From positions 62,001-126,000 of the forward strand of contig NZ_CP067377.1 in the NCBI RefSeq assembly GCF_019565455.1: 64,000 bases of DNA, given 5' to 3'. This document shows, in pieces, positions 49,753-60,192 of this stretch. Position 1 is the first letter of the stretch. Each line of letters begins with the position of its first letter. A model generated the notes under the pieces. That model saw nothing but the letters and a program-made list of their open reading frames with translations, searched no databases and had not been told where the DNA came from. Made by a program: the position numbers and the translations under genes. The DNA comes from Flavobacterium oreochromis. Lineage in GTDB: Bacteria; Bacteroidota; Bacteroidia; Flavobacteriales; Flavobacteriaceae.

Positions 49753-50625
49753 CTATTTAGAAACTTTTCTTAAATACTCCGCATAAGTACTCTTACCAAG
49801 TCCTTCTGCACATTTACCAAATTCCTCTTTAGAAATAAATCCTTTACGATAAGCTACCTCTTCAATACATGCAATTTTTAAACCTGTTCTTTTTTCTACA
49901 GCTTTCACAAATTCGGTTGCTTCAGTTAACGATTCATGTGTACCAGTATCTAACCAAGCGAAACCTCGTCCCATTAATTGCAGATTTAATTCACCTTGTT
50001 CCAAGTACCTTTGGTTCACGGTAGTAATTTCTAATTCGCCACGATCTGATGGCTTTACATTTTTAGCAATTTCAACAACTGAATTTGGATAAAAATAAAG
50101 TCCTACTACTGCAAAATTAGATTTTGGTTCTACAGGCTTTTCTTCAATTGATAATACTTTACCATTAGGATCAAATTCAGCTACACCATAGCGTTCGGGA
50201 TCATCTACATAGTATCCAAACACTGTAGCTTCATTCTTTTCCTTTACAATATTTACAGCGTTCGTTAATAAGTTTTGTAATCCTGCACCGTAGAAAATAT
50301 TATCTCCAAGGATTAAACACACATCGTCATCACCTATAAATTCTTGTCCTAAAATGAATGCTTGTGCTAATCCATCAGGTGAGGGTTGTTCTACATACGA
50401 CAATTGCATTCCCAATTGGCTTCCATCTCCAAATAATCGCTTAAAATTAGGCAAATCATGAGGTGTAGAAATAATTAAAATCTCCTTTATTCCTGCTAAC
50501 ATTAATACAGAAAGCGGGTAATAAATCATGGGTTTATCATAAACAGGTAACAATTGTTTTGATACCACTTGCGTTAAAGGATGCAAGCGAGTCCCCGAAC
50601 CTCCTGCTAAAATTATTCCTTTCAT
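49753..50625 (-). CDS. rmlA: Glucose-1-phosphate thymidylyltransferase (RmlA)
   Basis: The start [20 protein letters not shown] is chosen over a methionine eight codons upstream, because all known RmlA begin there. The protein of about 290 residues has the nucleotide-binding signature [20 protein letters not shown], then [54 protein letters not shown] and [20 protein letters not shown]. It joins dTTP and glucose-1-phosphate to give dTDP-glucose for RmlB, whose gene precedes it. It is intact and standard in length. Confidence 0.95.
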   Translation of the reverse strand: MKGIILAGGSGTRLHPLTQVVSKQLLPVYDKPMIYYPLSVLMLAGIKEILIISTPHDLPNFKRLFGDGSQLGMQLSYVEQPSPDGLAQAFILGQEFIGDDDVCLILGDNIFYGAGLQNLLTNAVNIVKEKNEATVFGYYVDDPERYGVAEFDPNGKVLSIEEKPVEPKSNFAVVGLYFYPNSVVEIAKNVKPSDRGELEITTVNQRYLEQGELNLQLMGRGFAWLDTGTHESLTEATEFVKAVEKRTGLKIACIEEVAYRKGFISKEEFGKCAEGLGKSTYAEYLRKVSK

Positions 50626-50694
50626 AATTATTTTTTTAGCCAAAAGCAAAAAATAAGACTTTATAAAAGTCCATTATTCCTTTATTAGTTTGTT

Positions 50695-51744
50695 TTATTG
50701 ATATTGTTTTTCGTAATATTTTGCGTATTCTCCTGAAGTGACATTATTTAGCCATCCTGTATTTTCTAAATACCAATTAATTGTTTCTTCTAAACCTTCT
50801 TCAAAGGTAACAGATGGTGACCAACCTAATTCTTTATTTATTTTTGAGGCATCGATTGCATAACGCAAATCATGTCCTGGTCTATCTTTTACATATGTAA
50901 TTAACTCAGCTGATTCTCCTTCATTTCGACCAAGTTTCTGATCCATTTTTTGACAAAGTAAACGAACTAAATCAATATTTTTCCATTCATTAAAACCTCC
51001 TATATTATAGGTTTCATGATTCTTTCCCTTATGAAAAACTAAATCTATTGCAACCGCATGATCTTTTACGAATAACCAATCACGAGTATAATTACCATCT
51101 CCGTAAACAGGCAATGGTTTCTTATTGATAATATTATTAATGAAAAGAGGAATTAATTTTTCTGGAAAATGATAGGGACCATAATTATTTGAACAATTAG
51201 TCAACACGTAAGGTAATCCATAAGTTTCTCCATATGCACGTACAAAGTGATCGGAACTTGCTTTAGAAGCTGAATAGGGTGAATTAGGGTCATAAGATGT
51301 TGTTTCTGTAAATAAACCTGACGTTCCTAGAGTTCCATAAACTTCATCAGTAGATATGTGATAAAAACGTTTTCCTTCGTAATTATCCCCCCAAATCATC
51401 TTAGCAGCATTAAGCAAATTAACAGTCCCTATTATATTAGTTTTAACAAAAGCTAAAGGATCTGTAATTGAGCGATCTACATGTGACTCAGCTGCCAAAT
51501 GTAAAACTCCTTCAAATTGATATTCTTGAAAGATTTGATCAATAAAATCAGCATCTACTATATCTCCCTTTAAGAAGGTATAATTAGGCTCATCTTGTAT
51601 ATCTTTTATATTTTCTAAATTACCTGCGTAAGTCAAAGCGTCTAAATTATAGATATGATAATTTGAATATTTTTTAACAAATTGTCTTACTACATGTGAA
51701 CCTATGAATCCTGCTCCACCTGTAATTAATATATTTTTTCTCAT
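50695..51744 (-). CDS. rmlB: dTDP-glucose 4,6-dehydratase (RmlB)
   Basis: This intact protein of 349 residues is an extended SDR: ILITGGAGFIGSHVVRQFVK, LNLDALTYAGNLENIKDI-like segment, HLAAESHVDRSITDPLAFVK, HISTDEVYGTLGTSGLFTET (catalytic T-D-E), SPYSASKASSDHFVRAYGET (YxxxK) and NCSNNYGPYHFPEKLIPLFI. These residues are diagnostic for RmlB, which makes dTDP-4-keto-6-deoxy-glucose. Because no rmlC or rmlD is in the window, the product most likely goes to WecE at 12.9-14.0 kb and the dTDP-sugar epimerases. Length is normal. Confidence 0.95.
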   Translation of the reverse strand: MRKNILITGGAGFIGSHVVRQFVKKYSNYHIYNLDALTYAGNLENIKDIQDEPNYTFLKGDIVDADFIDQIFQEYQFEGVLHLAAESHVDRSITDPLAFVKTNIIGTVNLLNAAKMIWGDNYEGKRFYHISTDEVYGTLGTSGLFTETTSYDPNSPYSASKASSDHFVRAYGETYGLPYVLTNCSNNYGPYHFPEKLIPLFINNIINKKPLPVYGDGNYTRDWLFVKDHAVAIDLVFHKGKNHETYNIGGFNEWKNIDLVRLLCQKMDQKLGRNEGESAELITYVKDRPGHDLRYAIDASKINKELGWSPSVTFEEGLEETINWYLENTGWLNNVTSGEYAKYYEKQYQ

Positions 51745-51757
51745 TTTAAAAAATCAT

Positions 51758-53121
51758 TTAGTTTGAAGATGACCCTACTGCTGAATACACGAAACCTATT
51801 TCTTGCATATAACTACGATCTAAAATATTTCTACCATCAAAAATAAAAGCTGGCTTTAACATAGTATCATATATTTTTTTCCAATCGTACTCCTTAAATT
51901 CATCCCATTCAGTCAAAATAGCTATAGCATGTGCCTCATTACAAGCTAAATAAGGATCTGTCACTACTTTTAACTCTTCTATTTTTTGTCCTATATCTAT
52001 CAAAACTTGTTGTTCTGCAACTTTAGGGTCATAAACCGTTACATTAGCTTGTTCCGCTACCAAATCTTTAGCCACATTTATAGCTGCTGATTCACGTGTA
52101 TCATTTGTATCTTTTTAAAAGCCCAACCTAATATTGCTATTTTTTTCCCTGATACTGTATTATATAAGGTTTTTACGATATTTTTAGCAAAACGATGTTT
52201 TTGATGATCATTCATAATGATAACTTGTTCCCAATAATCAGCAACTTCATTTAAACCATAAGATTTAGCAATATAAACAAGATTTAAGATGTCTTTTTGA
52301 AAACAAGAACCACCAAATCCTACTGATGCTTTTAAAAACTTAGCTCCTATTCGAGAATCCATTCCTATTGCCTTGGCTACTTCGTTTATGTCTGCTCCTG
52401 TCTTTTCACAAACTTCTGAAATAGCATTGATAGAAGATACACGCTGAGCTAAAAAAGCATTAGCTGTTAACTTAGAAAGTTCGGAAGACCATACATTTGT
52501 AGTCAAAATTCTTTCTGTTGGGACCCAATGTTGATATATTTCTACTAATGCTTGAATTGCATCTTTATTTTCGCCTCCAATTAATACACGATCTGGCGCA
52601 TGTAAATCCTCTACAGCAGTTCCTTCGGCTAAAAACTCAGGATTAGATAATATATGAAAAGCAACACCATTACCTGTATGGTCTAAAATACTTTTTAATG
52701 CTTCAGCTGTTCTTACTGGAAGCGTCGATTTTTCAACTACAATTTTATCTGTTTTTGCTACACGTGCAATCTGACGAGCACAGAGTTCTATGTATTTTAA
52801 ATCTGCAGCCATACCTTTACCTGCACCATAAGTTTTAGTAGGTGTATTTACTGATATAAAAATCATATCAGCCTCATCAATAGCTCTATCTACTTCAGTA
52901 GAAAAGAATAAATTTCTACCTCTAGCTTCTGATACAACTTTATCGAGTCCAGGTTCATATACTGGTAACTTTGAAAGGTCTAAATCATTCCAAGCTGCAA
53001 TCCTTACTTCATTTAAATCAACAACTGTTACATTAATTTCAGGGCATTTTTGAGCTATTACTGCCATAGTAGGTCCCCCAACATAACCTGCACCTATACA
53101 GCAAATATTCTTTACCTTCAT
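51758..53121 (-). CDS. ugd: UDP-glucose 6-dehydrogenase (eukaryote-like subgroup), frame disrupted
   Basis: The rejoined protein has about 455 residues. [20 protein letters not shown] binds [16 protein letters not shown] and [17 protein letters not shown] follow, [40 protein letters not shown] and [20 protein letters not shown] holds the catalytic cysteine. The C-terminal domain is rejoined by one base at the T5 run 52112-52116, giving [20 protein letters not shown]. Several segments ([30 protein letters not shown]) resemble animal UGDH more than the enterobacterial enzyme. It supplies UDP-glucuronate. It follows tviB in the operon. Confidence 0.88.
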
Positions 53122-53152
53122 TCAAGTAGTATTAATAAGAAAGTTTACAAAG

Positions 53153-54423
53153 CTACAACTTTCCGTCGACATTACAATGTAATATTCCTTTTACATCATA
53201 AATAATTGCCTTTTCTTTTTAAATTTATCGAAGTCAATTGATAAAAATTCATTATGAGCAACCCCTAAAACGATTGCATCAAAAAGCTCATTAGGTAAAC
53301 TTGTTGAAGCTATCAAACCATACTCTCTTTCAACTTCTTTTACATCAATCCATGGATCATAGACCATTACTTCAATACCATATTCTTTTAAAGAAGTCAC
53401 TACATCTACAATCTTTGTATTTCGTACATCAGGACAATTTTCTTTAAAAGTAATACCTAACATTAAAACTTTTGCTTTATTTATAACAATATCTTTTCTA
53501 ATCATTAGCTTAACTACCTGAGAAGCAACATATTCCCCCATACTATCATTTAGACGACGACCTGCTAAAATTATTTCTGGATGATATCCTTTTTCTTGTG
53601 CCTTCTGAGCTAAATAATAAGGATCCACTCCTATACAATGCCCACCAACTAAACCTGGTTTGAATGGAAGAAAATTCCATTTAGTAGCTGCTGCCTCAAG
53701 TACTGCTTGCGTATCAATATCTAATAAATTAAATATTTTTGCTAATTCATTGACAAATGCTATATTGATATCACGTTGTGAATTTTCTATAACTTTAGCC
53801 GCCTCTGCAACTTTAATAGATGGAGCTAAATGTGTACCTGCTGTTATAACTGATTTATACAAATCATCTACTTTCTTTCCTATCTCTAAAGTAGAACCTG
53901 AAGTTACTTTTAATATTTTATCAACGGTATGATTTTTATCACCTGGATTTATACGCTCTGGTGAATAACCTACAAAAAAATCAACATTAAACTTCAAACC
54001 ACTAGTCTTTTCTAAAACAGGTACGCATTCTTCTTCTGTAGCCCCTGGATAAACAGTTGACTCATAAATCACAACATCTCCTTTTTTCAAGACTTTACCA
54101 ACCGTTTGACTCGCCCTATAAAGAGGAGCTAAATCTGGTTTATTATGTTTATCTACAGGTGTAGGAACTGTAACTATAAAATAATTACAAGCTTTTAAAT
54201 CATTTAAATCAGAGGAACAATATAAACCTAAATTAGAATCATCTTTTATCTTCAATACAGACTTTAATAATTCTAAACTTATTTCTAAAGTAGAATCATC
54301 CCCTTGATTTAACTCTTTAATTCTTAATTGATTTATGTCAAAACCAACTACTGCGTATTTAGTTGCTAACAATCTTGCTAACGGCAAACCTACATATCCT
54401 AAACCAATTACACCTATTTTCAT
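53153..54423 (-). CDS. tviB: UDP-N-acetylglucosamine 6-dehydrogenase (TviB/WbpO type), frame disrupted at the end
   Basis: The rejoined protein has about 423 residues, [20 protein letters not shown] at the start. Landmarks are [100 protein letters not shown] (catalytic Cys) and [17 protein letters not shown]. These match TviB/WbpO rather than Ugd. One base missing from the T4 run at 53211-53214 cuts the last 13 or so residues; repair gives [15 protein letters not shown] and a stop at 53155-53153. It oxidises UDP-GlcNAc or UDP-GalNAc to the uronic acid, and the epimerase upstream completes the pair. Confidence 0.88.
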
Positions 54424-54430
54424 TATGCTT

Positions 54431-55396
54431 TTATTCTAAATTTTCCCAATACCAATGAATAGCTTGCTCCAACCCTCTTTGTAAAGAGAATTTAGGCTGG
54501 TATCCTAATATAATTTGTGCTTTTTCTATGGAAGCTAAAGAATGAGGAATATCTCCATTTCTTTTTGGACCATAAACCACTTTAACATCTGCAATTTTAG
54601 AGTCTTTTTTTGCTAATTCCTTTTGTAAAATAGTAATCATTTGATTTAATGTTGTTCTTTCTCCAAATGCTGTGTTAAAAACAGTATTTATAGCTCTAGA
54701 GTCTTGAGTTAACATAGCCAACTCATTCATCTGAATCACATTATCTATATAAGTAAAATCACGTGAGTACTCCCCATCACCATTAATCACAGGACTTTCA
54801 TATTTCATAAATTGCATTACAAATTTAGGAATAACTGCTGCGTATGCTCCATTAGGATCTTGTTTTCTACCAAAAACATTAAAATAACGCAAACCTATCG
54901 TTTCAATCCCATAAGATTTACCAAAAATATCTGCATATAATTCATTTATGTATTTGGTAATAGCATAGGGAGAAAGTGGTCTTCCTATAATTTCTTCAAC
55001 TTTAGGCAAACTTTGCGAATCACCATAAGTAGAAGAACTTGCTGCGTATATAAATCTCTTAACTCCCGCCTCTTTAGCAGCCCATAACATATTTAAAAAG
55101 CCATTGACATTTACCTCATTAGATGTTAACGGATCATGCAATGATCTAGGAACAGATCCTAAGGCTGCTTGATGCAATATACAATCCGCCCCTTGAACTA
55201 CTTTTTTACAAATCTCAATATCTCTAATATCTCCTTCTATAAATTTAAAGTTACTATTTCTTAGTAAGTGTTCTATATTTTTAAAATAGCCTGTAGAAAA
55301 ATTATCCAAACCAACGATTTCGTATCCTTTTCCTAAAAAATATTCTGTTAAATTAGACCCAATAAATCCAGCACAGCCTGTAATTACGATTTTCAC
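54431..55396 (-). CDS. tviC: UDP-N-acetylhexosaminuronate C4-epimerase (TviC/WbpP type)
   Basis: This intact protein of 321 residues is an extended [100 protein letters not shown] and [20 protein letters not shown]. The G-S-V-P-R-S and T-Y-G-D-S elements are typical of the WbpP/TviC subgroup, which interconverts UDP-GlcNAc/GalNAc or their uronic acids. It lies seven bases before tviB, the same pairing as in Salmonella Vi-antigen synthesis, so UDP-GalNAcA is the expected product. Confidence 0.88.
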   Translation of the reverse strand: MKIVITGCAGFIGSNLTEYFLGKGYEIVGLDNFSTGYFKNIEHLLRNSNFKFIEGDIRDIEICKKVVQGADCILHQAALGSVPRSLHDPLTSNEVNVNGFLNMLWAAKEAGVKRFIYAASSSTYGDSQSLPKVEEIIGRPLSPYAITKYINELYADIFGKSYGIETIGLRYFNVFGRKQDPNGAYAAVIPKFVMQFMKYESPVINGDGEYSRDFTYIDNVIQMNELAMLTQDSRAINTVFNTAFGERTTLNQMITILQKELAKKDSKIADVKVVYGPKRNGDIPHSLASIEKAQIILGYQPKFSLQRGLEQAIHWYWENLE

Positions 55397-55397
55397 T

Positions 55398-57866
55398 TTA
55401 TTTTTTTTTATCTTTATCTGATAATTTTATACTAAACTTTTTCCACCAAGTTTTTTTAGGCTGATTTTCTAAATAACCATCTCCATACGCTCCATAACCA
55501 TAACCATAGCCATCTCCGTAACCATAACCATATTTTGATTTATTATGATAGCCATTAAAAACAATACTAATGTTTTTCAAAACACCTGATTTATGCTTTT
55601 CATTTACGATACGCAACATTTCCTTTTTAGTCACCCCTTGCCTTACGACATAAATAGATGTATCACAAAAAGGTATTAATTCTAATGCGTCTGCTACTAA
55701 GCCTATTGGAGGGGTATCCAATATTATATAATCATAATGTTTTTTTAATTCATTTATTAATTCCTCCATACTTTCACTAAGAATTAGTTCTGAAGGATTA
55801 GGCGGTATAGGTCCTGAACTAATTAAATCTAAATAAGGTATATGTGTATTTTTAATTATTTCTTCTAATTTCTTTTGTCCAATCAAATAATTAACAACTC
55901 CTTCATTATTGGTAAGATTAAAATCTTCAAATAGTTTTGGTTTTCGCAAATCAAGACCTACTACTACTGTTTTCTTTTCGCTAAAAGCAAATACAGAAGC
56001 GATATTAAGAGAACAGAATGTTTTGCCTTCTCCTCCAACTGAGGAAGTAATCATCAATACTTTTGCCCCTGTATGTATTTGTTTTTATATAAAAATTGTA
56101 AAGACGAACGTATACCTCTAAAACTTTCAGCTAAAGGTGATTTTGGCTTTTCAAAAACAGCTAAATTAGAATACATATGATTAACCCCAACAACACCTAA
56201 AACAGGTATTTGGGTCAGTTTTTCAATATCATCTACTTTATTAATTGAATTATCTAAAACAGTTAAGATAAAAACTATACTTAAGGGAAATAAAATACCT
56301 ATTAAAAAAGCCAAAACATAATTTGTACTAGTTTTGGGTCCTATTAAACCTCCTCCTACATCTTTCGCTGGATCAATAAATTGAATATCTGAAAGATTTG
56401 CAGCTTTTACGATATTAGCTTCACTACGTTTCTCTAAAAAGAATTATAAATATTTTTATTTAAATCATATTTACGATTAATTTTAACTAACTCTTGCTGC
56501 TGCTCTGGCAATTTCTTTATTTGATATTCAGCTGTAACTATTTTCTTATTTACAGCAGCTAAATCAGAATTTACAGAATGTTTTGCTGATTCTATATTTT
56601 CTAATAAAACAACTTTTAAGGCTTCCATTTGAGCATCAAAATCCTTAAACTTCTTATCATTTTTTAAAGTATAGGATAGTTCTGCTCTTTCAGTTGACAA
56701 TTGAGTCAATTTCCCTACATTAATTAAAATATTAGGATCATCAATACCTGCAACAGAAGGCGCTGGTAACTTAGAAAAATCAGAATTTTTTATTAAATAA
56801 CTCTTTAATGAATTATAGTAAGCATATTTTCTATTTAACAATTCTTTCTCAACATCATACTCTGATAATTTATCCGAATACTTTACACCACCACTTCCTT
56901 CTTCCAATTCAAAAATATTTTTCCCTTTAGAAAAAGTCTTTAATTCATTTTCTGTATTCTTCAAATCCCTTTCCATAGCCACAAGGGTACTATCTATGAA
57001 ATCAATTGTGTTTTGAGCAAATTGATTTTTAGCCTGCAACTGACTTTTAATCAAAAACTTAACAGTTCCATTAAGATAATCAACCAATCTTAATTTATTA
57101 GTTCCTTGCATACTTAATCTAACAATAGCTGATGTTTTTGAATCATTTTCAATTTCTACTCCTTGATAAGCAGCTACTGTACTATTAAAATCTGCAAAGG
57201 TAATTATATATTTCACTCCCTCATAAAACCCTGGATTTTTAACTAATTTCAATTTAAGATTTAAAAAAGGTAAAATTATAGGATCTCCAATTTTAAATCT
57301 CTTTGAAAAAACTCCTTTAACGACAGGAACTCTACTTAACTCGTCTTTTGAATAGTTATATAAGGTTGTAGTATTTTCATCAAATTGAGTTGAAAGAATA
57401 AAATCTTTCTTTGTAATAAACTGTATTGTTATTTGTTTTTCTAACAATTGAGGATAATTCACATTAGCATCAATGACAAAAGGGGTCATCCCATAAACAT
57501 CCTCTAAATTATATTTAGATTCTTGTAGATATTGAATATAAAAACGTAATTCTTTAACAACCTTTTCATTATGAGATCTTGATCTCAAAGTACTAATTAA
57601 CGTCTGTACTTGATCAGAAGTCCCCCCCAATTAAATACTAAACTTGTATTAGAAGTAAAGAAAGGATTACTTTCTTCTTTATAAGCTACAGTAGTAGCCA
57701 TGCTAAAAATCTTCTGTTTTCTAATATTTATTTGATAAGCTATAAAAAAGGTTATTAATAATGTAACTACAAACCAATACCAATAACCCAAAACCCTATT
57801 TAAAAAAGACTTAAGATCAAAAGTATTTTGAGATTCCAAAAAATTAAAATCCTTAATATCTAGCAT
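55398..57866 (-). CDS. wzc: Polysaccharide co-polymerase with tyrosine kinase domain (Wzc-type), second copy, broken at three sites
   Basis: The rejoined protein has about 822 residues, with membrane helices WYWFVVTLLITFFIAYQINI and YVLAFLIGILFPLSIVFILT around the Wzz-like periplasmic domain, and a BY-kinase domain with VLMITSSVGGEGKTFCSLNI (Walker A), VVGLDLRKPKLFEDF (A-prime) and YDYIILDTPPIGLVADALEL (B). The tail alternates Y and G from KYGYGYGDGYGYGYG. The C7 run at 57622-57628 and A5 at 56436-56440 and T5 at 56092-56096 each lack one base. The first break shows the indels are not restricted to A/T runs. It works with the lipoprotein directly upstream. Confidence 0.85.
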
Positions 57867-58651
57867 TACTTAATATTTTTGACTAATAAAAAAGTAGTAA
57901 GTACTAATGATAACGCACTAACAATAGTTGTAAAAGACTGCAAAGCATTAGTACCTAATCCCCAATTTTTTTGTTTAACAGGTTTTATATAAATATAATC
58001 ATTCGGTTGAATGTAATAAAAAGGCGATTTTAATAAATCAACACTCGTCAAATCAAGCGTATGAATTTCAGCACCTTGAGATAGTTGACGAATTAACACT
58101 ACCTCTTTTTTATCTCCAGTTATAAGAATATCTCCACTGTTAGCTATTGCTTCTAAAATTGTTAGTTTCTCTTGTAAAAGCACTTTTGTTCCTGGTGTTT
58201 TGATCTCTCCATTAATTGTATAACGAAGACCTCCCAATTTTACAACTACAAAAACATCAGCTTCTTTACGAAAATAATCTGATAAAAGTTGTTTTTCTAT
58301 TTTGACCCTTAACTCTTCCAAAGTTAAACCAACTACCTGCAAATCACCTAGAACAGGAATTCTTATGTATCCATGATCATTTATTGTATATCCATCAAAA
58401 TATAAACCATCTGCTGAAGCTTCTCCTTGTCCACCGTTTGAAACATTAAACATTTCTACTAACTTAGAATCTAATGCTTTTATTTTTATAGACAACACAT
58501 CTGAAATCTGAAGTCGATACGGTTTTAGTGCAACTTGTTCTAAAGTTATCACTTTTTTATCACCTTGTAGATAAACCACATCTTTGTTAGATATACAAGA
58601 GGAAATAACAAATAAGATAAAAATTAATAAATATACAGTTAATTTATTCAT
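57866..58651 (-). CDS. wza: Outer-membrane polysaccharide export lipoprotein (Wza/BexD family), second copy
   Basis: MNKLTVYLLIFILFVISSCI is preferred as start over a methionine three codons upstream; the lipobox is ISSC. The export domain begins RLQISDVLSIKIKALDSKLV, then GYIRIPVLGDLQVVGLTLEE, and the SLBB domain has LRYTINGEIKTPGTKVLLQE and EAIANSGDILITGDKKEVVL. A hydrophobic C-terminal helix (IVSALSLVLTTFLLVKNIK) ends the protein, about 261 residues. It is the first gene of the long operon after the recR gap, followed at once by the second Wzc. Sequence differs considerably from the first copy, so the two are not recent duplicates. Confidence 0.9.
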   Translation of the reverse strand: MNKLTVYLLIFILFVISSCISNKDVVYLQGDKKVITLEQVALKPYRLQISDVLSIKIKALDSKLVEMFNVSNGGQGEASADGLYFDGYTINDHGYIRIPVLGDLQVVGLTLEELRVKIEKQLLSDYFRKEADVFVVVKLGGLRYTINGEIKTPGTKVLLQEKLTILEAIANSGDILITGDKKEVVLIRQLSQGAEIHTLDLTSVDLLKSPFYYIQPNDYIYIKPVKQKNWGLGTNALQSFTTIVSALSLVLTTFLLVKNIK

Positions 58652-58780
58652 TTGAGGCATTATAACATCTGTTCATATTTTATTGATGTAATTAATAAAA
58701 TTTAGGAAATAGCTTTTTATAATAAAAACCCAATTCTTATCCTTCATTAAAAAACACCAGTATTATCTACTTTAAAGAAA

Positions 58781-58788
58781 CAAATATA
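58781..58788 (-). promoter_or_regulatory. Candidate -7 promoter element for the polysaccharide operon
   Basis: On the minus strand TATATTTG (58788-58781) matches TAnnTTTG and lies about 130 bases before the Wza start, which would leave a leader of roughly 120 bases. No TTG is seen at the usual distance upstream. The operon needs a promoter in this 170-base gap unless it is read through from recR. Confidence 0.45.
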
Positions 58789-58829
58789 GTTTTCATTTTG
58801 TAAATAGAAAAACTTTAAAAATTAAATTT

Positions 58830-59450
58830 CTAAGGAGTTTTTAATGAATTTTCAAATGGAATTCGATTCAAAATACTACGTCCTAAAGTTATTTCATCTG
58901 CATATTCTAATTCATCTCCTACTGAAATACCTCTTGCTAATGAAGATATAATCAGCGAACAATCTTTTATTTGCCTATAAATATAAAAATTAGTAGTATC
59001 TCCTTCCATAGTAGAACTCAAGGCAAATATAACTTCCTTAACGCTACCTGTTTTTATTTTTTCTACTAAAGAATTAATTTTTAATTGACTAGGCCCCACC
59101 CCTTCTATAGGTGAAATTTTTCCACCTAATACATGATATACTCCTCGATATTGCCCTGTATTTTCAATAGCCATTACATCTCGAATATCTTCAACTATAC
59201 AAACTAATGTTTGATTTCTATTTTCATTGGAGCAAATCTCACAAATATCTATATCTGAAATATTATGGCATGACTTACAAAACTTAATTTCATTTCGCAT
59301 TTTTAACAAAGCATCTGTCAAAAAAGTTGTTTGTTCTATTGGTTGTTTTAACAAATGTAATGCTAAACGTAAAGCTGTCCGCTTACCAATTCCTGGTAAT
59401 TGTGCAATCTCTTCTACTGCATTTTCTAATATTTTTGAAGAAAAATCCAT
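58830..59450 (-). CDS. recR: Recombination protein RecR
   Basis: This intact protein of 206 residues has the RecR layout: helix-hairpin-helix region [20 protein letters not shown], a C4 zinc finger [18 protein letters not shown], a Toprim domain with [20 protein letters not shown] and [20 protein letters not shown], and a C-terminal [18 protein letters not shown]. It works with RecF and RecO to load RecA at DNA gaps. It marks the edge of the polysaccharide locus. TAATTTTG stands five bases before the ATG, which would give an almost leaderless transcript if used. Confidence 0.93.
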   Translation of the reverse strand: MDFSSKILENAVEEIAQLPGIGKRTALRLALHLLKQPIEQTTFLTDALLKMRNEIKFCKSCHNISDIDICEICSNENRNQTLVCIVEDIRDVMAIENTGQYRGVYHVLGGKISPIEGVGPSQLKINSLVEKIKTGSVKEVIFALSSTMEGDTTNFYIYRQIKDCSLIISSLARGISVGDELEYADEITLGRSILNRIPFENSLKTP

Positions 59451-59469
59451 GAGGCAAAATTACGCTTTA

Positions 59470-59506
59470 TAAAAACAAAAATCCAAATACTTTCAGATTT
59501 GGATTT
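59470..59506 (-). terminator. Rho-independent terminator of the small secreted protein gene
   Basis: AAATCCAAAT at 59479-59488 pairs with ATTTGGATTT at 59497-59506, a perfect 10-bp stem with an 8-base loop. On the minus strand it is followed by TTGTTTTTAT. It lies 29 bases after the stop of the gene at 59535 and just upstream of recR on the same strand. Confidence 0.7.
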
Positions 59507-59534
59507 CAAAAACAATCAATAAGAATATTAAAAA

Positions 59535-59968
59535 TTATTTCTTTTTAAATTTCATTTTTCTTTCTCCTCCTATCCCTTCATAAATAATCTCTAAATCTCC
59601 TACTTGGTCCATATAAATGACACCTCCTTTTTTAAACAAATAAGACAATTCAGCAAATTCATTATTAATAGTTCCTCCTAAAAAATCCATTTTACATTTT
59701 GAAAAACTATATTTTTTTTAGTTCCTTCTTCTTCTACTAATTCTAAAATTAAATCTTTTATTTTAAACTGACATCCTGACGATCCAGTAACCTCGTATTT
59801 ATCAGTTCCTTTTTTCATAAAAGTAATTGAACTTCCTTCATTAGTAGTATAAGTAGCTCCATTGAAAAAGAATTTCATTAATAACTCATATTTCTCTTTA
59901 TTTTTTGAATAGATAATTCCACTAAACAAAAAGAATATTAGAATGGTTATTTTATAAAGTTTTTTCAT
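59535..59968 (-). CDS. Small secreted protein of unknown function, frame disrupted
   Basis: The rejoined protein has about 145 residues. The start MKKLYKITILIFFLFSGIIY is preferred over one 29 codons upstream because it begins a clean signal peptide. The rest is rich in small beta strands with YELLMKFFFNGATYTTNEGS, FMKKGTDKYEVTGSSGCQFK and VIYMDQVGDLEIIYEGIGGE. One base missing from the T4 run at 59690-59693 breaks it; repair adds MDFLGGTINNEFAELSYLF. I do not recognise the family. It has its own terminator and lies between recR and the symporter, so it is probably unrelated to the polysaccharide genes. Confidence 0.55.
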
Positions 59969-60192
59969 ATCAAAATCATTATTTACAGTACAAATGTATA
60001 CAGAAGTTTTAATTAACAAAACGAAATGAAAAAGTTCTACAAACTTAATAAACATGATAGATGCTATTTTTTTCTACAGTTAAAAAACCATAAATCACAG
60101 ACTTCTCTTCTTTTAAAAAAAAGTAACTTCTTCGGACATGAATTAAGTTTTTTCTATCTTGCAAAACAAAACTAAAATTATTTGTTTGACTT

